Below, in pieces: positions 10,163 to 22,417 of a stretch of 64,000 bases of DNA. The position numbers were made by a program, and so were the translations under genes. How positions within the stretch are numbered: position 1 is the stretch's first letter; every line of letters begins with the position of its first letter. Origin of the DNA: Lunularia cruciata (lineage: Eukaryota; Streptophyta; Marchantiopsida; Lunulariales; Lunulariaceae). The notes beneath the pieces were generated by a model. The model made no database searches, was not told where the DNA came from, and saw only the letters and a program-made list of their open reading frames with translations. The stretch lies in contig OX419761.1 of the NCBI GenBank assembly GCA_948567375.1, positions 3,040,501-3,104,500 of the forward strand. Direction: 5' to 3'.

Positions 10163-10852
10163 TTATTTATAATCTCCATAGCTAGGCACCTTGTGTATTC
10201 CCAAAGAGCAAGAAAGCCAAAGTATGACATTGTCTCTCTTTTGGTATTTTGATTCATACCATGTAAGTGCTGCATCCTCAAAGAAATTTGATAATAATGA
10301 AGTGCACTCATTCTTCCTCCTCTCATTGTTTCCTATGCAAGCTCTCTTAAAGTCTCTCACAAAGAGCTCCACATCTTCTCCATTCTTGCCAAAGAAAATT
10401 GGAAGTTTCCCTATTTGAAAGTAATCCATCCTAGAGAACACAAAAGGTTGAGGCTACTCCAAGATTTTATAGTAACATCAAATTCTAAAGTGCATATTAA
10501 TCAAACCCTCATGGATAGTTTATCCATAAGTCTATCTCCATAATTAATCTTGAGATCTAGTTGATGAAGGTGGTAATATTTTTGTAGCTTTACAAAGACT
10601 CTCTCTAAGATCCTTCACCAAAGTCTCCCAAATTGATATTACTCTACTGCACTCATGTCCTTTTGGAAGTCCTTCCACTCCACAAACCTCACACAACTCC
10701 TCGGTCTTAGATCTACTCCCTCCCAATCTTGGTGAAGAATGTCCACCATGCAAACCCAAGTCAAGTAAACCTCTCCTTTTTCTCAATCTCCTGCTTTCAA
10801 ATGTCAATGGACATGAACTTGCCTTATGCCCCTTCTCTCCACATAAAAACAC
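10163..10852 (-). pseudogene. Gag remnant with zinc knuckle ahead of the capsid-like domain
   Basis: On the minus strand, 10856-10810 carries CGEKGHKASSC, three ligands of a CCHC zinc knuckle. The first cysteine (TGT at 10856-10854) is put out of frame by an apparent one-base loss in a T run. A second cysteine and histidine group follows (ELCEVCGVEGLPKGHEC). Then 10441-10163 reads FFGKNGEDVELFVRDFKRAC, NFFEDAALTWYE, the signature of retrotransposon Gag (capsid) proteins. The knuckle coming before the capsid-like part is the reverse of the usual order. Gag would package element RNA; this copy is interrupted by stops. Confidence 0.65.
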
Positions 10853-10859
10853 TTAGACT

Positions 10860-11689
10860 CACTCGTTCCTCCAAGTGGTATATGTTTTTAGATCCTCTCA
10901 ACAATCTCTTCAAATTTTATTTTAAACTCTCTTTTCCTCAAATCCACCCTTAAAATCACCTCAAACCCTTGGGGAACCTTGCATAGCCTCAACTTCCACT
11001 CTTGGTGACCCTCTATGTTCCCAAGATGAGTCTAAACACTCAAACATAGTTTTGGTTGTTCTCACACTCCTCATGCATGAGATTTCAACTCTCCAAAATT
11101 GACCTCTCCTCACAATGTTACTCAATGCTCTCAATTGGTTTTTCAAAGTCCTCTAAAATTTTGTACACTTAATTAGAACCCTAGGATGTCCTTCCTTGCA
11201 AAATTTCATACCTTTCATTGAGCCATTTGGCCTATAAATATTTCTATTCAGCACACATATTTCAGATTTGGTATGAAAATAACCCTTTTACTTTAAAAAC
11301 TCATAACTTTTGTGCAAGAATTGACTCTCTCTAATTCTTAGGCAAAAAGGTAGAATTTGATGCACTTACTTTTCTTAGAAAGTTTCAAAATAATCCATTG
11401 AAAATTAAAGAAATGGCAGACTCTGTATAAATTTCCATAGAGCATGTAGTTTTGGGAGCAATTTACCTTATCAACTTTCAAAAATTCTAGCTTAGTGCGG
11501 GTACTAGCTCTCACAATAATTTTAAATATGATAATTGAAATGTAACCCAAGCTATCATGTGTAGAAATTTCAAGTCTAGATCTCGAACGTGAGATTTTGC
11601 CCAAAATCACCATAATCCCCAAAATTTGCAATCCACCTCACACAATCTCTCCAAATCCTCTCATGTGTACAAGATGTACAATATCACCT
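10860..11689 (-). other. Probable upstream part of the antisense gag element; no clear gene
   Basis: The minus strand has a 61-codon open frame (10961-11146) and a 97-codon frame (11338-11631), neither recognisable. Position between the gag remnant and an LTR fragment suggests the leader of the same element. A TATA-like ctataaat lies at about 11233 on the plus strand. Confidence 0.35.
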
Positions 11690-11934
11690 CAAAGATATCA
11701 TAATGAAAGATAGGGTATACAAATAGGTCAATACACTAGAATCCAAAATAGTGGTGTTCATCATTTCCACTTTGTCTAAAGGAAGGTCTACTTTATCTTA
11801 GATATCACTAAATTTAGTTAATCAGGACTAATATAGAACCATCCTTTATCTATATATAAATAATATCTCTCAAGTATTTGTAATACCAAACTAAATATCA
11901 CAATAGCATATACATGTACAAATGGGTGTTACAA
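11690..11934 (-). repeat. Family F LTR fragment
   Basis: Its reverse complement starts TGTAACACCC and then matches 480-700 (attgtgatatttag, tacttgagagatattattta, taaaggatg). Only the first third of the 684-bp LTR is found. It lies upstream of the gag remnant at 10163-10852 in the same orientation and may be its 5' LTR. Confidence 0.7.
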
Positions 11935-12330
11935 ACTTACCATCACAACACACACTCTCATGGTCTACAAGTCATCACTTCTTGCCTAACTAGAGAGAAA
12001 CGTAGGTAGTTCTGATTGGTCATCACTCTAGCCTCACTACCAAGAGCACACCAAAGCATTTATGCTCTAAAGTCAAGGTACCTCACACAAATATGGTACA
12101 CAAGCATGAAGTAAAGAATGGATGGGGTCCAATAACAAGAAGTCTAACAAAACCTTCCAACTCATAAATCAACACCGGATTGACTTTGTCACCATTTGAG
12201 ATTTGATATAATAGTAGTGTTTACCTACTCCTTAGCTATCAAGATCACCAAGGATGGGATTAAACGGTCTCTCCTATCCAAAGCTACATGTGTATAGGTA
12301 TCAATCAACCAATCATTAGGATAACAAGTG
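11935..12330. other. No gene seen
   Basis: AT-rich sequence without long open frames or similarity that I can place inside the window. Confidence 0.5.
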
Positions 12331-12332
12331 AA

Positions 12333-12395
12333 GGTGGACCAATTGGCTAGGACACCAGTCTAGGAACCAAAGATTTGGGGTCAAATCCTATTGTG
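12333..12395 (+). repeat. Possible tRNA-derived SINE head (A and B boxes)
   Basis: TTGGCTAGGACACC resembles a pol III A box region and GGGTCAAATCC, about 27 bases downstream, resembles the B box GGTTCGANTCC. The segment does not fold into a full tRNA by eye. A SINE body and A- or T-rich tail were not resolved. A chance match is possible. Confidence 0.35.
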
Positions 12396-12539
12396 GACAA
12401 TCTAGAAGGTGTGTAGATTTTTCCAAATGATGACCAAAAACTCATCTAAATTGGCTAGCCTCACGCCAACAAGTTGGCTTGTTTGCCTTTCATAGCCTAT
12501 CTAGCCCACATCCTTAAATACCAAAATTCAACCAAATAA

Positions 12540-13160
12540 GTTCTTCAAACTCTCTCCAAATCTGGCCAAGCTTTACCAACTCAAGCACTAGTTAGGGTAA
12601 TTCTAGCAACCTCCAACTTTGACAATCTCTGCCAACTCGTCTAGATCTCGACAACATCCACCAATCTGACATACCTTCTTTATAGTTGATTGACCACCAA
12701 ATCCTTTGTTTACTATCAACTTGAGCCAAATTGAGAGGATTGGGATCTCCAAATCCTTAATTTCTTTGAATCCTCCCAAATTTGACCAAGTATCACCAAC
12801 TCAAGCACTAGTTAGTGCAATTTGTGCAACTTCTAAAGTTGAACAACCTCCGTCAACTCAACCTCCAAATCTGGGTATCCTTTGCCAATTTGATGCACCT
12901 CCTCTACAATTAGTTGACCACCAAATACTCCACTAACTATCAACTTGAGCCAAATTGAGAGGATAAGGATCTCCAAATCCCTAATTCAAGGAGATGGTTC
13001 CCAAATCTATCTCCAATTTGGTGCATCCTTTGGTTGACTGCCAAATCCTCCGCTAACTATCGGCTTGAGCTAAATTGAGAGGATAAGGATCTCCAAATCC
13101 CTAATTGAAGGAAATAGTTCTTAAATCTATCTCCAATTTTGCACTTTGTGCTCAATTCAT
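12540..13160 (+). repeat. Imperfect tandem repeats in family D region
   Basis: Three diverged units share accaccaaatc, actatcaacttgagc, aaattgagagga and ctccaaatcc (about 12692-12762, 12918-12985, 13030-13105). A second motif, accaactcaagcactagttag, occurs at about 12576 and 12798. The spacing is 100-230 bases. Drift suggests that they are old. Confidence 0.7.
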
Positions 13161-13990
13161 ACCAAATCGATCTTGATTTCACGTTCTTGGCTCAAATCGA
13201 ACACCCATTATCTTAAACTCAATTCTCAGAAATTTGGCTAACGCTTTTGCATATCATCTACCCCACTCCCAAATTTGCATCATCTTGAATAGGGCTTCAG
13301 CACATGATCACTCCTAGGGAAATCTAGGACCATGATCAAATGTACTTACGATCAACCAAGCTTAAAGATACTACCAATACTCTCAATTCATGTACTAGAT
13401 TTACTTCTAACTCTCACTTCTCTAATGTATAAGTCAATTCTTGCACTTGAATTATACTCAAATTAGATCTATACTAGATCATTCACTCAACAATCTGCCA
13501 ACAATCGTGCATTGATTATAGTTAAACCATGTCCACTCTAGCTAAGAGACTCCAAGTGACACTCACCGATCTCTATCCATCATAACCAAGAACTCAAAGG
13601 CTCAACATTACATAAGTGAGCTCTTTGGAGCTACACTTCAAAAGTATACTCCTTTGCTAGACCTAGGTCTCTAGCCCTAATGGTGCTATTGATAGCACAT
13701 CCAATGAATGTGAATGGTGCAAGAGACGATGGGTTCCATGATGTGATCAATAGCACTATCATGAAATCCAACCGCCAACAAGTAATCCATGAGTAACTAC
13801 CAAAATAACTATGATTGCTAACACTACCACTCTAGCATTCGAGCAAACTAGTTTTGGTGTTATAAATGTCATGATACTATATTTCAAACGTATACACCTT
13901 TGCTTGACCTAGATCTCTAGCCCTAATGGCTCCAGTGTCCAAGCAACTAGCTTTGACATTGCAAATGTCATGACACCAAGGAGAACGAAT
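13161..13990. repeat. Family D repeat, copy 2
   Basis: 13340-13870 aligns with 3060-3590. A local partial duplication follows: tatactcctttgctagacct near 13638 and tatacacctttgcttgacct near 13888 share the following gtctctagccctaatgg text. This is the last recognisable repeat before the gene island. Confidence 0.65.
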
Positions 13991-14915
13991 GTTCATTACA
14001 AATCACATGTAGGAATCATGTGGATTAGATTTATAGTGAGTGTGATTACTTTGAATTTATCTTTTTGTAGTGCGCTAGATGTGGTGAAATTATTCTCCTT
14101 TGTGAATGATTTTGTCCAGGAAATTAAATGTTGATTAATACACCGTCATCAATTGTATGATATTTTATCCTAATTATTACTACTTCATATCCTTATATTG
14201 ACCTGTTCCTACCCAAATACTACAAATTTGAATTATTTCGAATCACACTATATGTACGTATTCATTTATTTATACTTTTAGAAGACTATATAATCTTCTT
14301 TCCTCTCATTTCATTAATTTCAATGTTTTTGAAAATCAACTCGTGACGTAATACCTAAAGGATGCAAATCCTTCCGGTGCTCTAGATCCTTGATCAACTC
14401 CAATCTAGTATATTTGGAAATACCTTCTATCTAGTGTAATATACAAAAATTATGAATTCCTCGACTAAGAAACATATTCCAAAGGCGAATTCCATAATGG
14501 AAAGATGGAGCAAACGAGCAAATATTTTATCTACAACCAAATATATGTTTTCACATGGTTCATTCTAAAGACTGTTATAAATGTGTAATGTGGATATAAA
14601 TGTGTTAAAGTGGAAGAATATATGCTTGCGGAGTAATCACTAACACATGAGGAGGTGGAAATGGACATATGTAATAGCTTCAAATCTAAGTAGAATCAAA
14701 CTAGTCTAAATTATCATCTAACATAAAGAGATTAATTCTTTCCTCTTTGTGATGTGATGCTATGTGTAGGTTCTAAGGGTACCTGGATTTCCAAAAGACG
14801 TAATTTATAATGATCTCTCTGGTGTTAACTTAAGGGGGTGAAGGGATTCCGGTTTTAGTAATATCGAAATCGAATCTAGTCTTTCATATTGAATTTAGAA
14901 TTTTGATAATCATAA

Positions 14916-14921
<6 letters not shown>
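13991..14921. other. Transition from repeat block to gene island; no gene seen
   Basis: AT-rich, without long ORFs and without a match to families A to F. Base composition shifts toward higher GC after about 15000. Confidence 0.5.

Positions 14922-14969
<48 letters not shown>
14922..14969. repeat. (TA)n microsatellite
   Basis: About 24 uninterrupted TA units. Confidence 0.97.
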
Positions 14970-14972
<3 letters not shown>

Positions 14973-17900
14973 TTTACTTTTTAAAAGATAAATAATTAGT
15001 AGTAAATTCTTCAATCCCTGTGAGAAGAAAGTGTTGTAAATTCTTTCTGAAGGCCCCAGCACTCTAGACGGCAACATGGCTAGGAAAACACAATAGGAGG
15101 TTGCTTTGAAACATTTCGGCAGATTCGTTGCTCGTCTTGAACGGCCGCTGTAGATTCGAGCTCCGAGTTTGAGTTTAGCAACACGTGGAATTTGTCATTT
15201 GTGATATGTGAAACCTCCTGCTGGAAGAAATTGTCGAAGAAATGGTCCTGAAGTGAGCAAAAAAACGAAGCATCCTTCCACTTTCCTGTTACGGAATTGT
15301 CATCGCAGCTCCTCGGGCCCGAGAAAAGCTCTGATTAGGATGGTTGGTATATGGAGTGGAGTGAGTCGAGGTCGTGCATATAGTGTCTGCTGTAGCGATT
15401 AATCGAGATTGTAGTATTTGACTATTTTTCACCTCTTCCAGGCGCCGCAGCCCTAAGACAAGGGGATGGATGGTGTGAACATTTGTAGCACATGAACTCG
15501 CTGCAGCTGCTGCTCCTGCGGGGTTTGTGAGGTCACACTGCCAGTTGCTGGTACCTCTGCGCTTTTTCTCCAAGGAAAAATGCGCGACAAAAAACAGTGG
15601 TGGTTGTGGATAGGTTGTTGTATCTAAGAGTTTCAGTTATGACGTTCCTCCGGAAATGGGAGACGATGGTTACATCACTCACTGGCAGTTGTTTCTGCAG
15701 TTGTAACATTTTGAAAGCTGGAGGGTGAACGGATCTATTACATGGGATTTTGTTTCTCCTTTCAGTTACTAACGGTATGGGAAGTAGGAGTAGGAGTGTG
15801 AAGAAATTACACATGAAAAGCTTAGATCGTATCTCGAGAGAGCCGAAAGGTAAGGACAGAAAAGAAGTATGAGTGGGATAGTAACTGGGCGAGAAGCTAT
15901 TGTGAAAGGATTTCTGTGCCAAAAATAGTAGAAATGGTAGTCACGCGAGAAACTTAGATTGTATCTTCAGAGAGGCAGGAGAGATACATCAGATGAAATG
16001 GAGTGAGAGAGAAGCTGTTGAGGGTTAGTCTGAATGCAAATAATTTGTAGCGAAGTTGAAACAGGGGGTTACTGTTGTACATGTAGCAATCGGAGTCATG
16101 CAAGGTCCTCTGATGTTCGCCCTAGATTTCGACCAACAACCAGTCAACGTGTGTTGTTCTGATGGCAGGCACAAATTGTGCAACCAAGCAAACCAAATGT
16201 CGGATTGATGTGTTGGCGGATAGGAAGTTGTGGCTCCTCCGTAGAGTTACAGCCATCCGTGATCTCGGTTCAAATTGTTAAGGTCTACTCAAAACAAAAC
16301 GACCACAGCCTCGTAGGCTTCAGAAGCCACGACAGTCGGTAACTTTTCTTGAGGGTTTTTCCAATCTTATTAGATGTACAAGGACAAGGTGATGTGATGA
16401 ATGATTCAAACTTGACGTTGCCCGTGGCTTCATTTAAGTGCAAGCTCTCATCATGAGTCCTCGAGCAAACAAGCAAACGCTCTTTCAAAGGAAGCTTCGC
16501 ATCATTACTGATTTGTATATGTATGCACTCAGACAGCCGTCCTGGCTTGCCTACTTTACACCATGAGCTCCTGCTGACGTCGGCAGTGGAAGAATTAGAG
16601 CTTCAAAATGCTCCATCAAGAGCTGGAGCTCATCGATTAGTATTCTCCGTAGATTCCCAAAGTACAGTTCTCAAGGACAAGTGGAACGAATGATATTGTG
16701 GTTGTTGATTGTCTCGAAGAGGTATGCGTCAATGAAGGCAGGACGTTACAGTCTGCATTGCATGTACTTGTCAGCCAAATCCTGCCCATCCTCATCCTCA
16801 TCTCTTTCTACTCTAATCTCTCAGAACACAGCACATACCTCGAAACAGTTCACGTTAACCCAATTGCAGCACGGTGGAGATGCCGTTCTAAAACTGACAG
16901 CCGAAAACAATTGCACTTACGAGTGCGACAAGTGGTGATATCATGACGAATTATTTCCAATTTTGAAGGTTGGAAGCTAAGTGTGAATCACTGTAACATA
17001 CACACTCGAGGACTAGATTTCACGCTGTATAGTACTAGGATGAGATATTCAGTGGTCAAATATTTCCTCCTCTTTCATGATCCATGGTCCGAGCACATTT
17101 TCCACAAGCAGAGTATTGCCTCTGCTGGGAGGAGCAGCAATTTGTACCTCAGCGCTAATAAAGGCAGCTGGTATGATTCCGGCCAGCTTGATATAATGAG
17201 TCTCGCACCGTGCGGGTCCAGGACGAAGAGTCATTCCGCACCGTACTGTAAGAAAGGGAGGAAAGAGTGGTAGTAGAAATCCTGTGGGGAAGTTGATGCA
17301 GAATTTCGGCTGTGAAACTCTCTGGAAGTTATGACAGAAAAGTGGCTCCATTTCCTTTGACAGTCCATCTCAGGAATACCTCAATTGCTCGAGGCGAGAT
17401 TTCTGTGATGGACAAGTGGACTCTAAACTCATTCCTCAAGACATGGTCCTATTTCCCGGATTTGTCCAGCTTCAATTCACCGTGATATACGTGCTCTGAA
17501 TTGCCACTAGTCCAGACCTGAGAGGTGACCTGACTGGCCCATGATGGCTACTTTCGAATAGAACAACGATAAAAATACAGTGGAGTCTTTGCCTTGCTTC
17601 TCGCTACGTATAAAGATTTGTGCTTCGCTTCTAATTTGATAAATCTGCACGGAGGGAACTCGTCCTCCCACCCACCAGTAAACTACCATCACAAAAACTT
17701 AAAACAAACTACAAGAATGAAGCACGGAATCGACTTGCTATTCGATGGCTATTGAAACGCGTGGCAAGCGAAGGCAAGTCGACAGGGAATTCAGAACAGA
17801 AGCACCTGCTGCTTGCTGTACATGTGTGTGCACGTCTGGTACTCAAGTGTGGCAGTTGATGTTCAACACCTTTTCTAAAGCCTGCCCGAGAGTGAGAGGA

Positions 17901-20224
17901 GACCAGGAGCAGCACCAGGTTTTAAGCGACTTTGTGGAAGTACTTGGACTATTTAGTGCACAAGGCTTCTTGTGCTTATTGGCTATGGCAGCAGGCAGAC
18001 AACCAGCCGAGCAAGAAGTCAGCAATTGTCGTTGCAAGTAAACGGCTAGGCAATGTAGGCGAAATGCGAATCCTCGGAAGGGCGTGCACGCACGATAGCG
18101 AAATTATTCTAGTTCTAGTTCTTTGGATCAAACCGTGCAGCAGGGGGAAAAAGTCTGTTCACAGCAGAATCTCTATGAACACGATAGAGTGTAGCAAAGG
18201 CTTCCACGGAATTGAGAGAGTAATTTCACAGCAGGTGTACAAATTACTGTATTCAGTGAGCTGCTGCTGTGTAGCAGATCTGTACCAACCAGATGATGGA
18301 TGGATGCAGCGAAATTAAGGCCTTGTAACGGCAATCATGACATCACTTGGATCCTTGAAAGGCCACATCTTTAGTCCTTGACTAGTCTTTTGGCCCGGTA
18401 AAACGAGCTGATCATTCGTGCATTCAGCTGTGATGGATCATTGCGTAGCTCATTATAGTCGGTGCTGAACATCGGGTGTGGGAAGTGGATGGAGATGGAT
18501 TCTGGGAGTGTCACCTTAGACCCGGCAATGGCATCTGCGAAGGGAGGAGGAAGGAGGAGGACTAGGATGGCATGGCTGTGTGGTCGTATTTTGACCTGGC
18601 ATGGGTCTTTCTTGCTTGGGCACCTACGCACAAATCGATTCCTGTCTGGTGGCCCCCATAGGGGAACCAGCACCCATTTCCGGTAGCATTGCACATGGGC
18701 CTTGCCGGATCAATTGGCCCACATAGCCATGTCACCCACTCCGGGAAGAAAAGCTGTCTGAGAAAGGAAGTCTCACGTGGCGCGGCTTTTGCTTCCGTGG
18801 CTGATAACCCTTCGTACGTGAAAATCGCGCACAAGGTATTTATCTTGGCGGTTTATCCTTGATGCTACATGGCTACTCGGATGTAGGGTAAAGCTACTTC
18901 CAGGATACCTTGCCTTTCATCTCCAGTGACTTCTGGAACAGGATGACATGCGTCCCTGGTCGTGTTGAGATACCCTCGACGCGGAAACCCTGCGTAGTTC
19001 TTTCTCGCAACCACATTCCGCTGCATGCCCACGTAGGCACATGCTACGTCAAGTAAAACGCGCCTTCCACCTCACGATGACTGAGGGCCTAGGGTGACTC
19101 AGGTACTTGGGTACCGGGAGGTGATCTGGGTTTGTATGGGGTCTTGACAAGAAACAAGCTATGCGCACAGGTACGAACAAGAAGAACTCTGTGCGCAGTG
19201 GTCCGAGGGAGGGGTGTGGGGGCCAGAGAGGATTAACGTTGTCCATTTTTCATCTTCAACAGTTTGTTTGGGGGAAATGAATGTCACGTACATCGTTACC
19301 CGGAACTGGCCATCTCTGTCAACCGGGAGGTCGTGGACTGGTCGTTTAGAGGAACCTGATTAAACTCGAGAAGGGTGATGATGGGTATTAGTGACAGACT
19401 CCTTTGCGAGCTGGCTGCTGTTTCTTGGGGAAATGGGATCAGAAAGAAGAAAAGGCTGCTTGTCGGCCACCAAGTCTTGATGATTTCCTATTTCGATGGA
19501 GTACTACTCACTCTGCTGCTTTCCGGATCCTTCAATCAACAAGTTCAACAAGGGATTTGTTTGTTTGTTAGTTGCGCTTCTGCACTGGACTCCTCTTTCT
19601 TCTTCTACCTGTAGCTCGCGCTTCGAGGCTGATTACCGGTTTTAATTCATGTCAGTCAGGAGTACTTAGTGCCGTTTTCGTCTTGAACTGCGTAGCAGTG
19701 CGATTGCCTGCTGGTCTGTCCGGTTATTGGAGATTTTCTATGGTGCTTCTACCCCTGCATTGTGCATCATCGCATTCTACTACTACACTACACTACCGGG
19801 CGGCCCTGGCTAGGGCATTGACAGGAGTCATTGACTGTTGGCCATAGTCATTGGCCATGTCCAGCTAGCTCAGCTGAGCTGAGCTGCAGACGGATAGTGG
19901 AAACTGGAAACGCAACGGTGCGTGAAACGCCACAACTGATGTCATAAATTTGTAATGGGTATCTTTTCCTGCAGAACTGCCTGGCAGTGGACTGAATCAC
20001 TCGAAACTCAATCTCTCCACCCCAGTCAAGACCCTCCCTTCCTCCCACCTAAAGGATGCCTGGAAACGGCTGAGGCTTGCTTGCTTGCCAGCCACAATAG
20101 TAGTCCTGTTGGAAATACTCCTCAAATTCATGAATTAATCTCGGGATTGAAGCAGAAGACCCTCAGGGGATTGACATGCAACTGTACTGCTTCGCTGCCC
20201 CTGTAGGACCACGGTCGAAATCAG
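14970..20224. other. Island sequence without a supportable gene
   Basis: GC is moderate and many short ORFs occur on both strands (for example 60-130 codons at 15208, 15533, 17932, 18562), but none shows a known motif and they overlap one another in several frames, as expected by chance. Spliced genes or noncoding RNAs cannot be ruled out without transcripts. Confidence 0.5.
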
Positions 20225-20252
20225 TTCGCCTTTCTCGGTTGAGAAAGGCGAA
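20225..20252. repeat. Short perfect hairpin
   Basis: ttcgcctttctc (20225-20236) and gagaaaggcgaa (20241-20252) pair exactly around a GGTT loop. Role unknown. Confidence 0.8.
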
Positions 20253-22125
20253 AGAGTCAGTGGCCTGTCAGATCTTCTATGGATATCAAAGAATGTCACA
20301 GCCCATGCGAATACGGAAAGATACTCATTGCATGTCCACCAAGCTGCTGCCGGAGCAGCAGCAGCAGTATACTTCGTCTTTTCTGATTCCGACTTTCAAC
20401 ATCCGTTCTTGTCAGGGAAAACGAGACGGCCGGGAACCATTAAGAAAAAGAAGTTCGAGGAAGAACTAAACTATCCCTACAACACACAGTAGCGTTCTCC
20501 AATTCAAGCATTTGAGCTTATTCCTTCTGGTTATCGTTGACAAATAGCATGTACACCAAATCAGTTAGCTTTCTGCTCACCTGTCTGTCTGCCCGCAGCA
20601 TGCACGGGTGTAAGGGTAGGACAGTTCCAATTTTAAATGCATTCCCATAACACATGTTCTTTGTGGCACTTACTACAATTGTAGCCGCCCTGCTTACTGT
20701 TTGGATTTCCTCGTCAATGACTCGATCCCCATTTGAGTGAACAGTTTCTCGGAAGAGATATAGTATTTGCCATAGCCAGACGGCACGGGAGGTATACTTT
20801 CTTCCTTGCCTCTACCCAGCAACCTGGCGAACATGGTTTGAGGAAAAGCGAGAAATTGAAGGCTATGTGACTCAAAAGTAGATTCAGGAGAAATTTCGTA
20901 ATGTTGGGCACTACAATGAGCGCCATCAGCATTAGTAATATTGTTAAATGAGCGTATAATGAGAGCTCAATCGAAGCCTGCAATTGGATAGTTGAAGCAC
21001 CGGAGATCTACATTAGGTGAACAGTGGAGAACTTGAATGTCCTATGCTTGCAAACAGCGAGGGACATCACCTACTGTTTACCCTGCCACGGCAGATGCGT
21101 GTGTTAGGATATGAGTGCTGCAGCAGGCAGGCGGCAGGCAGCTAGCGGTGTGGAGGAGCTGTAGTAGTATTCACAGAAAAAGAAACTAAGGGGAAAAATG
21201 CACTTTTATCACCACCTGTCCCATGTTGACGCCAGTTGCATTGGGCTAGTGATACTGCGAGAGCTCAGTTGGGAATATCCACTTTGGATGTTCCACCTTG
21301 GCAACGGATACATTTCAGCCAATAAATGTCAGATTCATGTCGGTTCTTTTTCGCAACATTTATGAAAGCAGGCGCTATTAGTCTCGCAGAAACCGGATGA
21401 ACATCCATTGACGTGAGCACGAGCACAGATTTGATTCAAAACCCTTGAATCCTCCCCAAAGACCACGCTGAAAAGTTAACTGCCCTACTCGCACTAGCTG
21501 GTCGAGACCACTGAAATCAGCTTCCTTCTTCCTGTTACTCTCCACCGGCCTATACCAAGTTAATGTTTTACACCCCGCCCCCCCGAGGGAAAATCTTGGA
21601 GGAAGATATCGCTCTATCAGTGCAGGATCTAGTCAATTAAACAGCACTTTCACGAAAGGAAAAGGGTTACAAGTTAAAACGAGAGACAGCACTGTTGACG
21701 GTGTGGAGACAAATAGAAATCATTGGGAAAGTGCTTCGTTATCCCCTTCCATCACAACCTAATATTCGAAACGTCTCCCTCAAACCCCTGAGTGGCGATG
21801 GTGGTGGTGTCTGATGCAACATGCAAGGATGTTCCCAGCAGGGAAAAGTATCTCCGTGAACCTCTTGTACCAGTCAGAGATCCGTGATTCATTGTGGCAT
21901 CCATGACAGAGACCATCCTCTCTACCCTGCCAGTTCTTGCTGCCAATTCATGAACATTTTCACGTTCACCGACCAGTCAATTCGCTACTGTATCCGGAAG
22001 CGCACAAAAGGCATGCAAGCTTGTGAAATTGTGATGTTAACTGATGTTTACTACTCACTCTCATAACCCAGAGAAAATCTATGCAATATTGGGTGTTGGC
22101 TCGAGATGTCGCTATCCAGTAAAAC
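20253..22125. other. No gene seen
   Basis: No convincing coding frame. There is a GCAGCA run near 20352-20370 and GGCAGGCAGC-like short repeats near 21123-21143. Confidence 0.45.
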
Positions 22126-22417
22126 GGTGCTCCAATGTTGTAAAATCCGAGCTGAAGTTAAGCAGACTTCCACTCCAATTGGAGCAGCTTGTTCTTGCTT
22201 CAAGGATTACTTGACATCAGACAATAGTTGAGTGTGGAGAAAAGACAAGGAAGCTTTTGATTCCAATTGGAGGTGCTCCAATGTTGTAAAATCCAAGCTG
22301 AAATTAAGCAGACTTTCACTCCAATTGGAGCCGCTTGTTCCTGCTTCAAGGATTACTTGACATCAGACTATAGTTGAGTGTGGAGAAAAGACAAGGAAGC
22401 TTTTGATTCCAATTGGA
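22126..22417 (+). repeat. Tandem duplication, two 146-bp units
   Basis: Unit 1 is 22126-22271 and unit 2 is 22272-22417. They begin ggtgctccaatgttgtaaaa and differ at only a few positions (for example ccgagctgaagt against ccaagctgaaat). Each unit contains ccaattggag twice, in its middle and at its end, where ccaattgg is palindromic. High identity points to a recent duplication. No ORF runs through it. Confidence 0.93.

Noticed and set aside
22126-22417. Short CRISPR-like repeat array
   Set aside because: Only two long contiguous units with no spacers, in a plant genome; it is a plain tandem duplication.
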